Assembly (NCBI GenBank): GCA_050084515.1 | Contig: CM114275.1 | Location: 27,714,001-27,778,000, forward strand | Origin: Blasia pusilla | Taxonomy: Eukaryota > Marchantiophyta > Marchantiopsida > Blasiales | Length of the DNA stretch: 64,000 bases | Direction: 5' to 3' | Shown: in pieces, positions 1-10,896 of the stretch | Layout: each line of letters starts with the position of its first letter | How positions within the stretch are numbered: position 1 is the first letter of the stretch | The notes under the pieces: model-generated | Databases searched by the model: none | Told to the model about the DNA's origin: nothing | What the model saw: the letters and a program-made list of their open reading frames with translations, nothing else | Position numbers and translations under genes: made by a program

Positions 1-194
1 TGTTTTTTTAAAAATTTGTGAACACCTCTTTTTTTATATGTGACGATTGGGCATCAAGAAAATGTTTCACATGTTATAGATCACAAGATTTTTTTGTAAA
101 TTTATGTGCAATTTTATTAATATATTCCTTTCACGGGCTATGCTTTAGCTCTTCAAACACTTTTTTTTTTCGCGTGTATCGCAAGTGCACCTTA
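1..194 (+). repeat. degenerate Helitron-related fragment
   Basis: This stretch resembles the adjacent 195-404 element: the order is a line like 'aacacctct', a 'gggca..aagaaa' block, a 'ttcacggg' block, 'cttcaaacac', then a 'cgtgtatcgcaagtgcacctta' tail. The tail runs straight into the start of the next copy. The left end is cut by the window edge. Short open frames here are chance. Confidence 0.5.
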
Positions 195-404
195 TCTATA
201 TTATTATGGGGAAGTGCCCTCTTGATTTGCAAACACCTCTCTGCTTGACACATGGCAATTGGGCAGCAAGAAAACGTTTCAAATGCTGCGAGCAACAAGA
301 AATTTTTTTTGAATTATATGTAACATCATTAATCTCTTCCCTTCACGGGATATATATTAGTTCTTCAAACACTTTTTTATTTCCTCGCACGGGCACCTTA
401 CTAG
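195..404 (+). mobile_element. non-autonomous Helitron, complete ends
   Basis: The element starts with TCTATATTATTAT and ends with CTAG, and sits between an A (194) and a T (405). This is the canonical Helitron pattern: 5' TC, 3' CTRR, insertion between A and T, no target duplication. It is about 210 bp and has no coding capacity. Related copies lie at 39.7-41.4 kb on the minus strand, and degenerate start-like sequences lie near 20.80 and 56.57 kb. The usual subterminal hairpin is weak here. Confidence 0.72.
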
Positions 405-1190
405 TATATATGGGATCCCTTCCTCACGAGTACATTTTTGTTTCCTCTAACCATGACACACTCAACGAAGAGCTAAACTAACAAACATAATAGCTGAACT
501 CAAATTAACAAATGAGATTCCTTCCATCCATGGGCATTATATTAATATTTTATACCATTGTCTTTTATTGTTGCCTTCTATTCTTTATGGAGTGGTAAAC
601 TTTGTTCATTTGACCATTCTTATATGATAATACTAATTCCATATATGTGAACAATATGAATGAAAGTGGAAGAGGGTAGGCTTATAGCTTGAGCTCATTG
701 AATCCATCTTTTGTTTAAGAATTGGGCATAATTGAAGATGGATTGACCATGCTCACATAAATAGACATGTTAAGAATTAATGTACTCAATGGTCCTTTTA
801 TGTATATGATAATAATGTATGTGATATGACAATGTGTATGATAGTGAATAAATAACAGATCCTCTAATTTATTTAAACCCTAAAGAATTAGGTCTTGTAA
901 TCCTGATTTTGGTATTGTATGAATTAAATCTACTTTTTAGACGGAGCTTTGTTTGTACAATTTTTTTAAAATATAACAAATAAGACTTTTGACCCTGGAG
1001 GATTCTTAAATACTAGTATTTTTTGTTCTTGTGCGATGCATCAGGACATAACAATCCCCTTTGGCCCAAAATGGGACTCATGAAGAATATATCCCCTCTT
1101 GGGATCCTCCAAGGAAATTGCCGCGCACATACACATTGCTACAAAATCCACATTGTTGATCATGTTTGGACAACACAAAATACACATCTT
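405..1190. other. AT-rich intergenic DNA, no gene seen
   Basis: No open frame with recognisable similarity and no convincing repeat boundary. Frames near 1.02-1.19 kb are short and overlap on both strands. Confidence 0.5.
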
Positions 1191-1870
1191 CCCAACACAA
1201 AGATGGCTTGGGAAAGTCATCCCTCTCTTTCTAGGTTGCACACGAACTTATGTCCGCCCCTAAGATAGACATACCCGCACTTAAGCCTGCCCCACCCGCA
1301 ATGTAGACCCGGGCTTGGCCAACTTGTACCCAAGGCCATCAACCCGCAATTGATTCTTTTCATCCACTTTCTAGTCCTCACAAGCCCGTGTCAAGCCTGC
1401 ATGGCCCACACGGGCCATGCAGAGTTCGTATAGGCCCACTTCAAAGCGCACTAAGTCTTTTGGGCATGCGTTGAGCCTGCACTAGCTCGCTCAAAGCCAC
1501 ACTAGGCCTAATGTGAGCAAATGCTGGCCCCGTACGGGCTCAAAAAAAGCCAAAAACCCACACTCTTTTTTTATCTTTACCCGACATCGTTAATCATAGC
1601 TCGTCTCAATCCTGTGCTGGCGGCTTAAATATCGAAAAAGCCCGAGCAAGGGACTAGTTGGCAAGTTCATGGACATGTATGTCGCGTGGATCGAAAAATT
1701 TGTTTCCGTGCAATCTTGATCTCTTTTTTATACTCTTGGGAAGAGGCAAAACTCTTCTCCCCAAAACATTCCTAGAAGTGGTAACCTACGCGTACATGAT
1801 ATGGGCTGACCATTGACTTTATTAACCTATTCCAAAAATAGCAAAAGAGGGAGATTTTTCAGAACGGCTC
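1190..1870 (+). repeat. degenerate LTR-like repeat with a 0.5-kb insert
   Basis: The parts at about 1,199-1,222 and 1,735-1,820 match, in order and with substitutions, the 10,897-11,015 repeat (the 'agatggctt' hairpin, the 'gggaagag' hairpin and the 'ggtaac..cgcg..' palindrome). Between them lies about 500 bp of GC-richer sequence with repeated 'gccc/cgggc' words that has no counterpart at 10.9 kb, so it looks like a later insertion. No coding sequence seen. Confidence 0.45.
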
Positions 1871-1872
1871 CT

Positions 1873-2960
1873 GTCACGTCTTTTAGGATAAATCGGTGAG
1901 ATCTAGTAGAGTGCCTTCTTGAGTAGTGGAGGACACGCTCAGTAGGTCGAGGATGACTTGCTGAGGCCCCGGAAAACTTGAGAGAGCAGGTTTCCCTTTC
2001 GTTTCGGCTCATTTGGAGCCATATTGAGAAACTTACTATTTTAGATAAGAACCATTTTCCGTATGTGATCGAATTTCTATTTTTGGTAAGTGGCCCTTGA
2101 CCTCCTACATCAGGTCAAGAGCCAAGGAGGTAACTTGGGAGCATAGGTTACCATGGAGAGAGCTTGGGAGAGGAGAGGGGTATACCTCAAGGCGAGAGAG
2201 AGCTTGAGAGCTCATTCTCTCTTTGTTGAACCTCTTGGCATGAGGCGGGGGACCTATGGTCTTGCTTGGCTTGTGTGTGTAACCCAAGCCTCTTATTAGG
2301 AGAGTGGGTTTGGTTTGACATTGAGAGAGACATGTGAGAGTGCACACATGTGAGAACTATGGTGTTGTGAGAGAGATTGGATCTTATTTTACAAAGAGAG
2401 AATGAGTGAGTGAGAGAGCTTCATGGGGGAGCTCGCTAGTCACTTGCTAGTTTTGTAGGTTAGGGATCATATTCCCCGTTCAGCGGTTTATAGGAGTGCT
2501 TACCGGAGCAAGAGCCGCTTACTTGTGATGTTCCTTTGCCGATTTTTCGTGTGAAAGAGTAGCGCGCGGAAGTGCTGTCCAATTTTTGATATGGATTGAG
2601 TATGGGGGCTGGTTGCCCCATATCCGTGCTCTCGGGAGCACCATGTAGCTTGATGATTTGTGTTCTCACATGTTTTACATTTTTTTTGGGAGAAATCAGC
2701 GCGGAAGTGCTGCCAAATTATGTGTAGGAGAAAGAGACATTTGGCTTTACCACAGTCCCTGTCAGTTTTTACTCAAATATTTGATTCCAAATATTTTTTA
2801 ACGCTCTTGTAGATCGTGAAGCTATGCACGCTGTGCAACAAACAGTGCGCACTTTGGAGTTGCTAAAAAATGTTATGGTCAATCTTGCAAAACTTCCATT
2901 TTTAGGCAATTTTTATGGTTAAATTGTTTCAAACCCCAAACCAGCCACCGCGCCGGCGGT
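1873..2960 (+). repeat. terminal module X plus leader of the DNMT-gypsy family
   Basis: Starts with TGTCACGTCTTTTAGG and matches 61,896-62,900 almost end to end: the glutamine-tRNA-free leader with 'cgctagtcacttgct', the duplicated 'gcgcggaagtgctgcc' words and 'tgcacgctgtgcaacaaacagtgcgc'. The first 0.5 kb (module X) recurs at 11,235, 19,374 (inverted), 48,256 and 61,896. Copy C continues from the same leader into DNA methyltransferase and RT sequence, which ties the leader to that family. No long open frame. Confidence 0.6.
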
Positions 2961-2964
2961 GAGT

Positions 2965-3127
2965 GTTGCCGTCATAGTCACCATCAAAAGTCAACCGTCA
3001 CTATCAATGATCAAGTGTCACCATCAACGGTCTGCCGTCAATCGTCAATATCAATGGTCCGTCGTCACCGTCAACGGTCAACCGTCATTGTCACCGTCAA
3101 CGGTCCACTGTCCATCGTCAACGGTTG
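2965..3127 (+). repeat. degenerate GTCAACGGTC short tandem repeat
   Basis: Irregular tandem of 'ccgtcaacggtcaaccgtca'-type words spaced by 10-13 bp. It follows the leader at 1.9-2.9 kb. The equivalent place in copy C (62,930-63,210) has related, less regular GTC/GAC words. No function can be assigned. Confidence 0.6.
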
Positions 3128-3640
3128 CCTTCGCCTAGCGCTGCTCAGAGCCGTATTCGGCTGTTGTCCACCCTTTGGTTGCCATTTCCGCCATCAGGGA
3201 GTGGAGGGTCTTCCACGACCACCGTTGATTCTCTGACTTGCGTGGCCACCACGTCCTTTGGTTTGGCCGCCATGTCGTGCGCATGCACATCGCTACACAA
3301 CATACATTACTGTCACCGAACACACACACAAACACACATGACCCCATGCTAACTCATGGCATCCAAACACAAAGGCGAGAAGTACCAAAATATCTCCAAT
3401 AAAGTAAGATCCAATCTCTCTCTATACCATCTCACACCATAGCTCTCAAAGGTGTGCACTCTCTCTCATATCAAACCAAACCCACTCTCCTAATAAGAGG
3501 CTTGAGTTACACTCACAATGCAACGGACCATAGCTCTGCCGCCTCATGCAAAGAGGTTCAACAAAGAGAGAATGATCTCTCAAGCTCTCTCTCCTTGAGG
3601 TATACCCCTCCCGTCACCCAAGCTCTCTCCATGGACTCCA
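3128..3640 (-). repeat. inverted leader piece and inverted Y-X terminal modules
   Basis: 3,150-3,235 is the reverse complement of 63,060-63,150 in copy C. From about 3,273 the minus strand carries module Y (ending ATGCGCACGACA in element sense) and, beyond it, the end of module X, joined at the same X-Y junction seen at 11,748 and 48,768. The piece is therefore in opposite orientation to the leader just to its left. Confidence 0.5.
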
Positions 3641-3935
3641 TCAACCACTTCAGTGGTTGATGATCAGTGATGATGGTAAAGGGGTTGCCAAATAAGTAAC
3701 ACCTGAAATGCTCGACAACCCACAAGGTTGCCAAGCACTTACCCTCATACGAGCTGTACTTTGCCATTGCAGCATTGTTTGAGCGGCTAGCATAAGCCAC
3801 CAAAAATTCTCTACCCTCATCATCATGCTGGGTGAGCATCGCTCCAAGCCCCAACATGCTCCAATATGTGTGCAACTGGAAAGGACGCCCCCTGATCGGT
3901 CTCCTTAAGATGGGCGCGGACGTCAACCTGTCCTC
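3641..3935 (-). pseudogene. RNase H fragment of a DNMT-family gypsy element
   Basis: The minus-strand translation carries 'ILRRPIRGRPF', 'LGLGAMLTQHDDEGREF' and 'TIITDHQPLKWL', which closely match the RNase H region of copy A at 14,160-14,460. The fragment is cut at both sides. At about 3,640 it joins an inverted LTR module, and at about 3,935 it joins the C-terminal end of an unrelated chromovirus. It is a leftover of recombination or nested insertion and is not a gene. Confidence 0.75.
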
Positions 3936-4380
3936 GTACTAACGTATGTGCTTCGCTTGCGTTTTGTTGAAGTCTCGCAACAACTCTTGCGCGTGTTCCA
4001 AATCCGCCTTCACAATCCAAGTCGCCTCCTTCACATGTTAGCCCTTCCATTTAACCAAGTATTCGTACTTGTTGGCTCGACACCTCGAACATAAGATGGT
4101 CTCCACATCAAACTCCGTCTCTTCATTTATGATCACCGGGTGCGGTCTCACCACCTGTCTCCGCTCGAAACGTCCATTATCTTGAAGATATTTCTTCAAC
4201 AATGACACATGAAAGGTCGGGTGAATCTTGAACTCGTTTGGCAGCCCCAATGTATACACATCCTCAAACGAGTTTGCCACAATCACATACGGTCCAACAT
4301 ACTTGGCACACAGCTTTGCAGACAACTCTTTCGGAAGAGTGAATTTCTTCACACTCAACCACACTTGCTCTCCAACTTGG
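3936..4380 (-). pseudogene. chromovirus integrase C-terminus and chromodomain
   Basis: The 4,364-4,038 frame gives a GPYVIV..LPNEFKIHPTFHVSLL integrase C-terminal segment, then a chromodomain start (EFDVETILC) and the hallmark YEYLVKWKG. The continuation to about 3,945 is in the next frame, with poor conservation of the third aromatic position. In chromoviruses this domain binds modified histone H3 tails and steers integration. The frameshift near 4,040 and loss of the WEP-type segment make this copy probably non-functional. Confidence 0.8.
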
Positions 4381-4382
4381 AA

Positions 4383-5480
4383 TCATACATGGCGTCGACT
4401 CTTGTTAGCATGCTTAACGTACCTCATTTGAGCCTTTGCAAGACTTTGCCTTGCTCGCTCTTCCCGTTCTTGCATTTCTACCAACAAACCTTCTGCCGTC
4501 GCTTGTCGTGTTTGTACCAATGTAGTACCCTTCGAAAGGGCTAGGTCAAGAGGCCCTTCTGGCTCTCGTCCATTCGCCAGGAGAAATGGAGATTCTCCAG
4601 TTGCAGAATGCTTGGTCGAGTTGTAGCAGTACTCCGCCATGCTCAGCCACTTGACCCAATCTCGTTGATCAGCACTGACATAATTCCTTAAGTATGATTC
4701 ACGATTGAGTTTACCTTTTCAGTCTGTCCATCCGTCTGTGGGTGGAAAGCCGTATTGAAACTCAACTTGGTCTTAAACCTCCTGAACAAGTGCTTCTAGA
4801 AAGCACTGGTAAACTTTGGATCCCGATCTTAAACAATGCTCCTTGGCAAATCGTGAGCATGCCACCAGTTATATAGAAATAGTTGCGACGTCGTATAAGC
4901 CGTTACAGAATCTACCGTCGGCACGAATCTTGCCAACTTGCTAAACCGATCAACAATCACAAATATAGCATTGTATCCCTTAGATTGTGGAAGACTTCTG
5001 ATGAAATCCATACTCACACTTTGCAAGGGTCCTTCTGGGATCGGCAAGGGATGCAGCAAGCCTTGTTTCTTATCATAAGAAACTTTGTTTGCTTGGCAGG
5101 TCACACAGGTCTTCACATATTGAGCAACATCCTCTTTCATGTTGGGCCAAAAAAACCGCTTCGACAGAACAGCCAGTGTAGATTTCTCTCCTTTATGTCT
5201 TGCCAAGGGTCCGTCATGACACTCCGCTAACACTGTGGTTCGCATCCTGCCTTGCCCCACATAGATCCTACTCTGCTTGAACCTTAGTAAACCGTGCCCC
5301 AAACTTATGTTGGCCACCTTCTCACCTTGCTTCAACTTCCTCAGGTACTCCCTTGTGTGAGCGTCCTTCATATATCCTGCACGAATCCTTCTTTCCAGGT
5401 TTGTTTCTTTAGGGAACATTGCTCTCAAGACGTGTGTCGTCGATGGCATATGTTCCTCCTTACGACTCAACGCATCTGGA
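4383..5480 (-). pseudogene. chromovirus integrase (GAG-pre-integrase zinc region and DDE core)
   Basis: On the minus strand, residues HxxxH...C-x2-C (RHKGEKST..VKTCVTCQ) form the zinc region. Then MDFIRSLP supplies the first catalytic Asp, DRDPKF the second, and a TDGQTEKVN segment the Glu. Two nonsense codons (TAA near 4,829 and TAG near 4,797) split the core. Then come AEYCYNSTKHSATGESPF and a coiled segment leading to the chromodomain. The family joins linear cDNA to host DNA in the nucleus. This copy cannot make a full protein. Confidence 0.85.
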
Positions 5481-5835
5481 ATCACATTATCTTTATCTGG
5501 CTTGTGAATCAACTCAACATCCATCAGCTCCAAGGTATCATGCCATCGCATTTGTTTCGGTGTCACTCGATCTTGGGTCTCAAAATACTTGAGTGATATA
5601 TTATCGGTGAATACTCGAGTCCTGTGGAGCCTAAACAATGCCGCCACTTCCTCAAGCAATGGACCACCGCGAACAACTCTTTATCGTGAGTGGGCCATCT
5701 CCTTTCAGTATCGCTAAGCTTCTTGCTCTCGTATGCTACATGTCTCCCTTTTTGCACCAACATTCCTGCAACCGCGAAATCACTAGCATCGGTATGCACT
5801 TCGAAAGGTTTGTCAAACTCCAGCAGCTTCAATAC
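5480..5835 (-). pseudogene. chromovirus RNase H domain
   Basis: The minus strand encodes FEVHTDASDFAVAGMLVQ (first catalytic Asp), RRWPTHDKELFAVV (Glu and Asp region) and then, after a frame change near 5,650, VFTDNISLKYF and NVIPDALSRKEEH, the conserved RNase H tail with the ADALSR motif. Length fits the gypsy type. At least one frameshift separates the two halves. The domain removes RNA from the RNA-DNA hybrid during reverse transcription. Confidence 0.85.
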
Positions 5836-5957
5836 TGGTTCCTGCGATAGAATTTACTTCACTCGGCTGAATGCCTCATTAACTTCATGGGTCCAAGTCG
5901 TGTTGGCAAACTTTGCTGTCCAATCCGTGAGAGGTCTCACAATTCCCGAATTTTTTT

Positions 5958-6788
5958 TCACATAAGTGCGAAAACCGCACCTATGAACCTCCTCATCCCC
6001 TTTACGGTGGATGGGGGTTCCCACTCGACAATCGCTTTCACCTTCTCCATGTCCGGACTGACGCCATCTGCGCTAACCACGTGATCCAAGAATTTGATCT
6101 TGCTCAACCCGAATTCACTCTTCTCTACATTCGCATACAGCTGATTCGCCCTTTGCTTTGACAAAACCGCTCTCACATGTCGAACGTGCTCCTCTAGGGA
6201 CTTCGAATAGATAAGTATGTCATCAATATAGATAATAACATACTCATCCATTTCCTTGTGAAAAATGGAGTTCATCAATGTGGTGAACGTCGGAGGTGCA
6301 TTACACACACCGAAAGGCATCACTACAAACTCAAAGGAACCGTATCTTGTCCTACACGCAATCTTCTCCACATGTGCGTCAGAAATCCGGATCTGGTAAT
6401 ATCTTGACTTCAAGTCAATCCTACTGAAATATCTCGCGCCTGCCAGCCTATTGAAGAGATCATCTATCCTCGGAAGAGAATAATTGTTCCGAACCGTTAT
6501 TTTATTCAGCGCACGGTAATCAACACATAGTCTCATCTTTCCATCCTTCTTCTTCACAAAAAGAACTGGTGCTCCATAAGGTGACTTGCTAGTCCTAATG
6601 TAACCCTTTTCCAAGAGCTCACTTAATTTCCTTTTCAACTCAAGAAGTTCCTCTTGATTCAGCCTATATGGTGCTTTTGAAGGTTGTTGCGAACCATGTA
6701 TGATCTCTATCTTATGGTCGACGGCTCTATGTGGCGGCAAGTGAGTCAAAAGCTCATTTCTCAAGACATCCTCAAACTCCTTGACCAC
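5958..6788 (-). CDS. chromovirus reverse transcriptase domain
   Basis: A 276-codon open stretch on the minus strand. It starts in the pre-RT region (HKIEIIHGSQQPSKAPYRL), followed by LLEKGYIRTSKSPYGAPVLFVKKKDG, LCVDYRALNKITV, RIDLKSRYYQIRI, then the catalytic YIDDILIYS, with RRFIGAVF at the thumb end. All seven RT blocks are visible, and GYH at the usual place is SRYYQ, a small change. The frame ends at 5,958 where the thumb should continue, so a frameshift is likely. As part of a gag-pol polyprotein it needs no own start. This is the best preserved part of the element. Confidence 0.88.
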   Translation of the reverse strand: MVKEFEDVLRNELLTHLPPHRAVDHKIEIIHGSQQPSKAPYRLNQEELLELKRKLSELLEKGYIRTSKSPYGAPVLFVKKKDGKMRLCVDYRALNKITVRNNYSLPRIDDLFNRLAGARYFSRIDLKSRYYQIRISDAHVEKIACRTRYGSFEFVVMPFGVCNAPPTFTTLMNSIFHKEMDEYVIIYIDDILIYSKSLEEHVRHVRAVLSKQRANQLYANVEKSEFGLSKIKFLDHVVSADGVSPDMEKVKAIVEWEPPSTVKGMRRFIGAVFALM

Positions 6789-6827
6789 TTCTTGGAGTGG
6801 TTCTGGGATTCCCCTTGAAGCAATGTC

Positions 6828-7532
6828 CTAATCTGTGCGTATTCTTCTTGTAGCCTCCTCCACTTGTCTCAACAAGAAAAGAAACCCATTCTCCAACTCG
6901 GTCATGCTTCTCCTTGTAATCGAGTTCACTAACTCCTTTTTCGCCCGAACTTCACGGACCAACCCCACCTGCAACCGTTTACCTTTTAGCAAGACGCTCA
7001 ACCTCAAGGGTCTACGTCTTAACTCCACCTCATACGCATCTAGGAATGTATTCCCCAAGACTCCGTCAATGCCATCCATTTCGCACACAGTGAAATTCTC
7101 CTTCAACTCGAATACCCCGCATCCTACGGTCAACCTCAAGACCAACTCAGAAGTACGATGAGACTTGCCTCCTGCAAATCCTACTCGAATGGGCTCATCC
7201 GCCTTAGAGGTAGACAACCCCAGATCCTTCATGATTCTCGGGCTTAGGAAGGAGTGTGAAGCACCTGTATCCACGAGCAACAACACATCGCGATCAACAA
7301 TCTTGGATCTTAGGTACACCAAATTGTGCGTCCTCTTGGTGACTTGAAGGGACGTCTCGAGATCACCCGCCAACAGATGCTTACCAGCAAACGCAATCAT
7401 ACTCCCATTATTGACCTTCCGTTTTGAACACACTTTCGCCAGGTGCCCCGGTTCGCCACAGTTGTAGCATATGACCTTGCCGTTCCCTGACTTCGAGTGT
7501 TGTCCTCCACGCGGCTTTGCGTGAAGTTCCAC
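6828..7532 (-). CDS. chromovirus CCHC zinc knuckle and aspartic protease
   Basis: The 234-codon minus-strand frame begins with a CCHC knuckle (CYNCGEPGHLAKVC), the nucleic-acid-binding end of gag. After about 60 residues comes LLLVDTGASHSFLSP, the retropepsin active site with D-T-G-A intact, and later GVLGNTFLD, the flap-proximal conserved segment. It continues towards the RT at 6,788 but ends in a stop at 6,828. The knuckle packages RNA and the protease cuts the polyprotein. Confidence 0.88.
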   Translation of the reverse strand: MELHAKPRGGQHSKSGNGKVICYNCGEPGHLAKVCSKRKVNNGSMIAFAGKHLLAGDLETSLQVTKRTHNLVYLRSKIVDRDVLLLVDTGASHSFLSPRIMKDLGLSTSKADEPIRVGFAGGKSHRTSELVLRLTVGCGVFELKENFTVCEMDGIDGVLGNTFLDAYEVELRRRPLRLSVLLKGKRLQVGLVREVRAKKELVNSITRRSMTELENGFLFLLRQVEEATRRIRTD

Positions 7533-7612
7533 TCGTTTTGCTGCCGGGGCAGACGACTCTCCTGGATCGTGCAGGCCCCCACTCCAAACTCTTTTGAACG
7601 TCTCCTTATTTT

Positions 7613-8472
7613 CTACTTCTTGGAAAAACCTTTTGGCTCAAAGGGTTTCTGGGTTTGGACTTCATCCTCCCCAATCCGCTCCGCTAGCTTCAGAAGATCC
7701 GCGCAGGTATCTGGCAACGTCGGCCTTCGGTAAAGGGCCTTTACAGTGCTCGGCTTGAGTCCACTAATGAAGATAGCCTTCTTTGCGTGCTCATCCATCT
7801 TCGAAAGAGAAGTCAGTTTTGCACTAAACTCCTCACATACGCGCTTAAGGAACCACTCTGCCGCATCCGCACCCATTCCACTGTGTCGCGCAACCCTTGG
7901 TACTCCGGAGTGAATCGATCACCAATCAACACCTTAAACTCCTCCCAACTCAGAGGTGACTCGCCGGCCAGATATTCCTCTCGTTGAGCTGTCCACCATT
8001 GTAGCGCATGATCCTTCAGGAAAGTAACGGCTATTGTCACCTTGTCCTGCTCAGCTGCCCTCTTCGCCTCGAAGTACAGTTCCAGTTCCATAAGGAAATC
8101 CTTCACTTTCCGCGAGCGCCCCACCCCAGTGAATGGCGTGGGCAGGTTTGTCTTGCAGAGCTTTTTGCCCACACCTGGAGTTCGGGTGGCCTCTAACTCT
8201 GCAATCCGCTTGCTTTGTTGGGACATCTGCTCTACCGACAACTTCAACAAGTCCAACGTCTGCCTTGACTCAGTCGGTTCCCGTGGGTTTGGGCCCAATG
8301 GCCCTGCGGAAGGATTCGCCTCTGGAACGTCCTCATGTCTGGCATTCAGCTCTTCGGGAGTCTCCGTCTCCTCCATAGCATCGCGGTCCGGCATTGGTTC
8401 CTCTAGATCTCTTGATTCACGTCGCTTGATTCGGCGCTTCTTGGGTTGTTCTCCCTCGATCGCCATTATCAA
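7613..8472 (-). pseudogene. chromovirus gag (retrotransposon gag domain)
   Basis: The minus-strand frame 8,472-7,813 has a charged N-terminus, then FLMELELYFEAKRAAEQDKV, AVTFLKDHALQWWTAQREE and WEEFKVLIGDRFTP, the core of the retrotransposon gag family. After a frame change near 7,815-7,876 it continues with AEWFLKRVCEEFSAKLTSLS and ISGLKPSTVKALYRR. The start at 8,472 is 130 bp inside the primer-binding site, which suits the first gag codon. One frameshift breaks it. Confidence 0.85.
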
Positions 8473-8600
8473 GCCAACTCACTCAGATCTCCTCCTCGTT
8501 TCTTGCGTCCCTCCTCAAGCGTCTGAGTCTAGCCGTACCTTGAGTTTTCCCAAGCGTCCGGTTGATCCCACGACCCCAAGTTCTCGCTCACCAAGGATTA

Positions 8601-8612
8601 GCTCTGATACCA
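8601..8612 (-). promoter_or_regulatory. primer-binding site for minus-strand cDNA (initiator tRNA-Met type)
   Basis: In element sense the sequence TGGTATCAGAGC lies two bases after the LTR end ...GCGCGACA. This is the usual plant gypsy/copia primer site, complementary to the 3' end of initiator methionine tRNA. It fixes the orientation of the element and the LTR edge. Confidence 0.85.
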
Positions 8613-8614
8613 CT

Positions 8615-9621
8615 TGTCGCGCCCCTACTCTCCTTGAACGTCAGTCTTTATTGTTGCGGAAGCGTACGTTCAGTAGGACACGATCTCATCGCCGATCTGC
8701 ACCCAAACACGCACTCTCGTTAGTCAGGTCTAGTCCAACCAGCGTTCCAACCCACCGAGTTCTCAACTCGGCGTCTCATCAAGCTCACCCTTCCTTACTT
8801 CCTAGTTTCCAAAACATGACAAGTTCTTCAAGACTTGGAACACACTTCCTGATTAGTCCAAGAACCTAAAACGACACTTGCACACCTAGCGATCCCAACT
8901 GTTCAACGGACCTCGTGTGAGTTCCAAACCAAGACCCAAGTAATTGAGTCGCGGGGTGAAATCCAAGAGGGATGTCTAAAATCTCCTCCATAGACGTGGT
9001 TCAGGTTTTCCAACCCAACCCCAAACTCTCGATCTGTTCCATGCCCTTGAGTTGCCCCTTGGCGCTCAAAGTGGGGTTCGAGTTCCAAGCACTCTCGGAG
9101 GCCTTTCCCCTTACTAGTACTTCTAGTGATCTCCAATAACCCTCCCCCCCTCTTTGGAAAAGGAGGGTCAGACCCTTCGTTGTGGCCCTCAACCCGACTC
9201 TACTTACAGTCGTTTCCGGGTTGTTTCTCAGCTGCTGCTTATGCGTTTGTAGAGATCTTTAGTGCGTTTGAAGTGTCTTTCCATAAGTCTTCCAACGCAT
9301 GCTTGTTCGGTCCAAACACATCTTGGAGCTAAAAGTTATGGCCATAAATACAGTCGGAAACTCTCAAACGCTAGTGGCGTTCCAAATCCGGATTCTTCCT
9401 TTGGCAACCCACTTCCTAGACTCAACTCCTTTCAAGTCTTGTTCCGCGTTTGGTCCAGGTTTCTCAGTCGCGACCATAACATCTGAAACGTGAAGCCTTG
9501 CTTGCATCCCGTCTCTTATCTCTCCTTCGAGACCACTCCACCGCGCAAATCATCTTAGCGTGAGCCCGCGAATGTTCTGATGTTCCGCTTTGGCACTCGT
9601 TTGGTCATGAGGGTCTTGACA
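8615..9621 (-). repeat. 5' LTR of the chromovirus
   Basis: In element sense it begins TGTCAAGACCC and ends GGGGCGCGACA, so TG...CA, about 1,007 bp. It is bounded on the inner side by the primer-binding site. A diverged copy stands alone at 57,568-58,595, which confirms both edges. Confidence 0.85.
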
Positions 9622-10896
9622 GTGTCACACCACTACTACTGTGCGCACTACCCTGTTCTTCCAAACCCTGGAAGAAGGCCGTGATGACAACCGTGTCTCA
9701 CACGCTCAAGCACTCAGACTCACTGAGAGTCTCCCACACTCCTCACTAGCTCACCTATGGTAATGTCAATCTCGTGATGACACACCCGGCCTCACGCACA
9801 CTCAACACTCGGGCTCACCATGAGCCTCCCAACTGACTCACCTAATCTAGCAACACTCTTGGATCATACATGCAACCCCTACGCGGCAACCGCGGTATAT
9901 CTATCAACATGCTACACATGAAAAGAATCTATACTCGTCACCATCATTGCACCCACCTAGCACCAACTACTACCCGATACCCAACACTCTCAATCACATA
10001 CGACAAGTGTGGGAAAAGGGACTCGAATGGGTAACCTGATCACGCCCTCCAACCTACGTACCATTAGCACTCACTCCTCCATGTGGTATGACAACCTCTA
10101 CAACACAATACTCTCCTCGACCAACACGTCAATCCTCCCGTCAACAGATGCAAACGATCCGTCCGCATCATGCGCACTGATATTCCATCGTCAACTCTCG
10201 AAAATCCCCGTCACGCCCAAAAACATCATGTCACGCAAACCTCTCCGCCCATCCTCACACACAGCCCGTAACCTGACTCAACGCCATCTGAACTCAACCA
10301 TGTCAACCTGTCTACCACGTTTGGCCATACCGCTACCCCATCTTGCTCGCCGCTACCACGTTGGATGGGATGCCGACCACATCCACGACAAACCAAAAGG
10401 GGGGACGGGCCGTCCGTGCCCGTCCTTGCCCTGACTAACCTCCGGCCGCCTCCGCCTCTGCGACCCGGCCACCTCTTGCTCTTTCCCGACACCCTCACTC
10501 GCGTACACCCGATGCCCCGTCGCACACTACACTCGGTTGCTGTCCCCTGTCAATCCGCACCAGCAAAATCAGAGAAAAATGGACAGCGCTTCCGCCCACG
10601 GCCTTCCGAACAAAAAAATGACCAACACCTGCAACACACGAGTCTCCAAGGGCTCCCGACCAAGGCAACTCGCTTGCTTACCTGCAAACAACGAATTCCC
10701 ACCAGCCCACTAACATATTTCTCATGTAAAAATAAAGAGTAGTAAAAACGGCACACCCGGCCTAAAACTCCACTCCTCAATCTACATCGGCATATCGAGC
10801 CTAGTCCATCCTGTGCTATCAAGGAATCTGGATGCTAGCACCCTAGTCCTTTCTCACACACATACAAGAGAGGTGCTCCAACGGCCCAACATGAGA
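9622..10896. repeat. probable LTR or untranslated repeat DNA, no gene
   Basis: C-rich on the plus strand, with two related halves (9,622-9,770 and 9,778-9,850 share 'cactcgggctcac..gagcctccca'-type words). No plausible coding frame. It leads without a visible break into the hairpin cluster at 10,897, so it may be the U3 part of the same LTR. Confidence 0.4.

Larger units (their letters stand above)
3936..9621 (-). mobile_element. Ty3/gypsy chromovirus, 3' LTR missing
   Basis: Read on the minus strand the element runs: LTR (9,621-8,615), primer-binding site, gag, CCHC knuckle plus aspartic protease, RT, RNase H, integrase, chromodomain. This is the standard chromovirus order. The coding region is interrupted by several frameshifts and stops, so it is not active as it stands. 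Its left end stops just after the chromodomain and abuts an RNase H fragment of another family, so no polypurine tract and no 3' LTR are present. A solo LTR of the same family lies at 57,568-58,595. Confidence 0.88.

Noticed and set aside
2965-3127. CRISPR-like array
   Set aside because: The repeated GTCAACGGTC words are short, irregularly spaced and without unique spacers; eukaryotic nuclear DNA.
8042-8869. Plus-strand open frame of 275 codons
   Set aside because: It is antisense to the chromovirus gag and 5' leader, rich in Ser/Arg and without motifs; the minus-strand gag explains the region.
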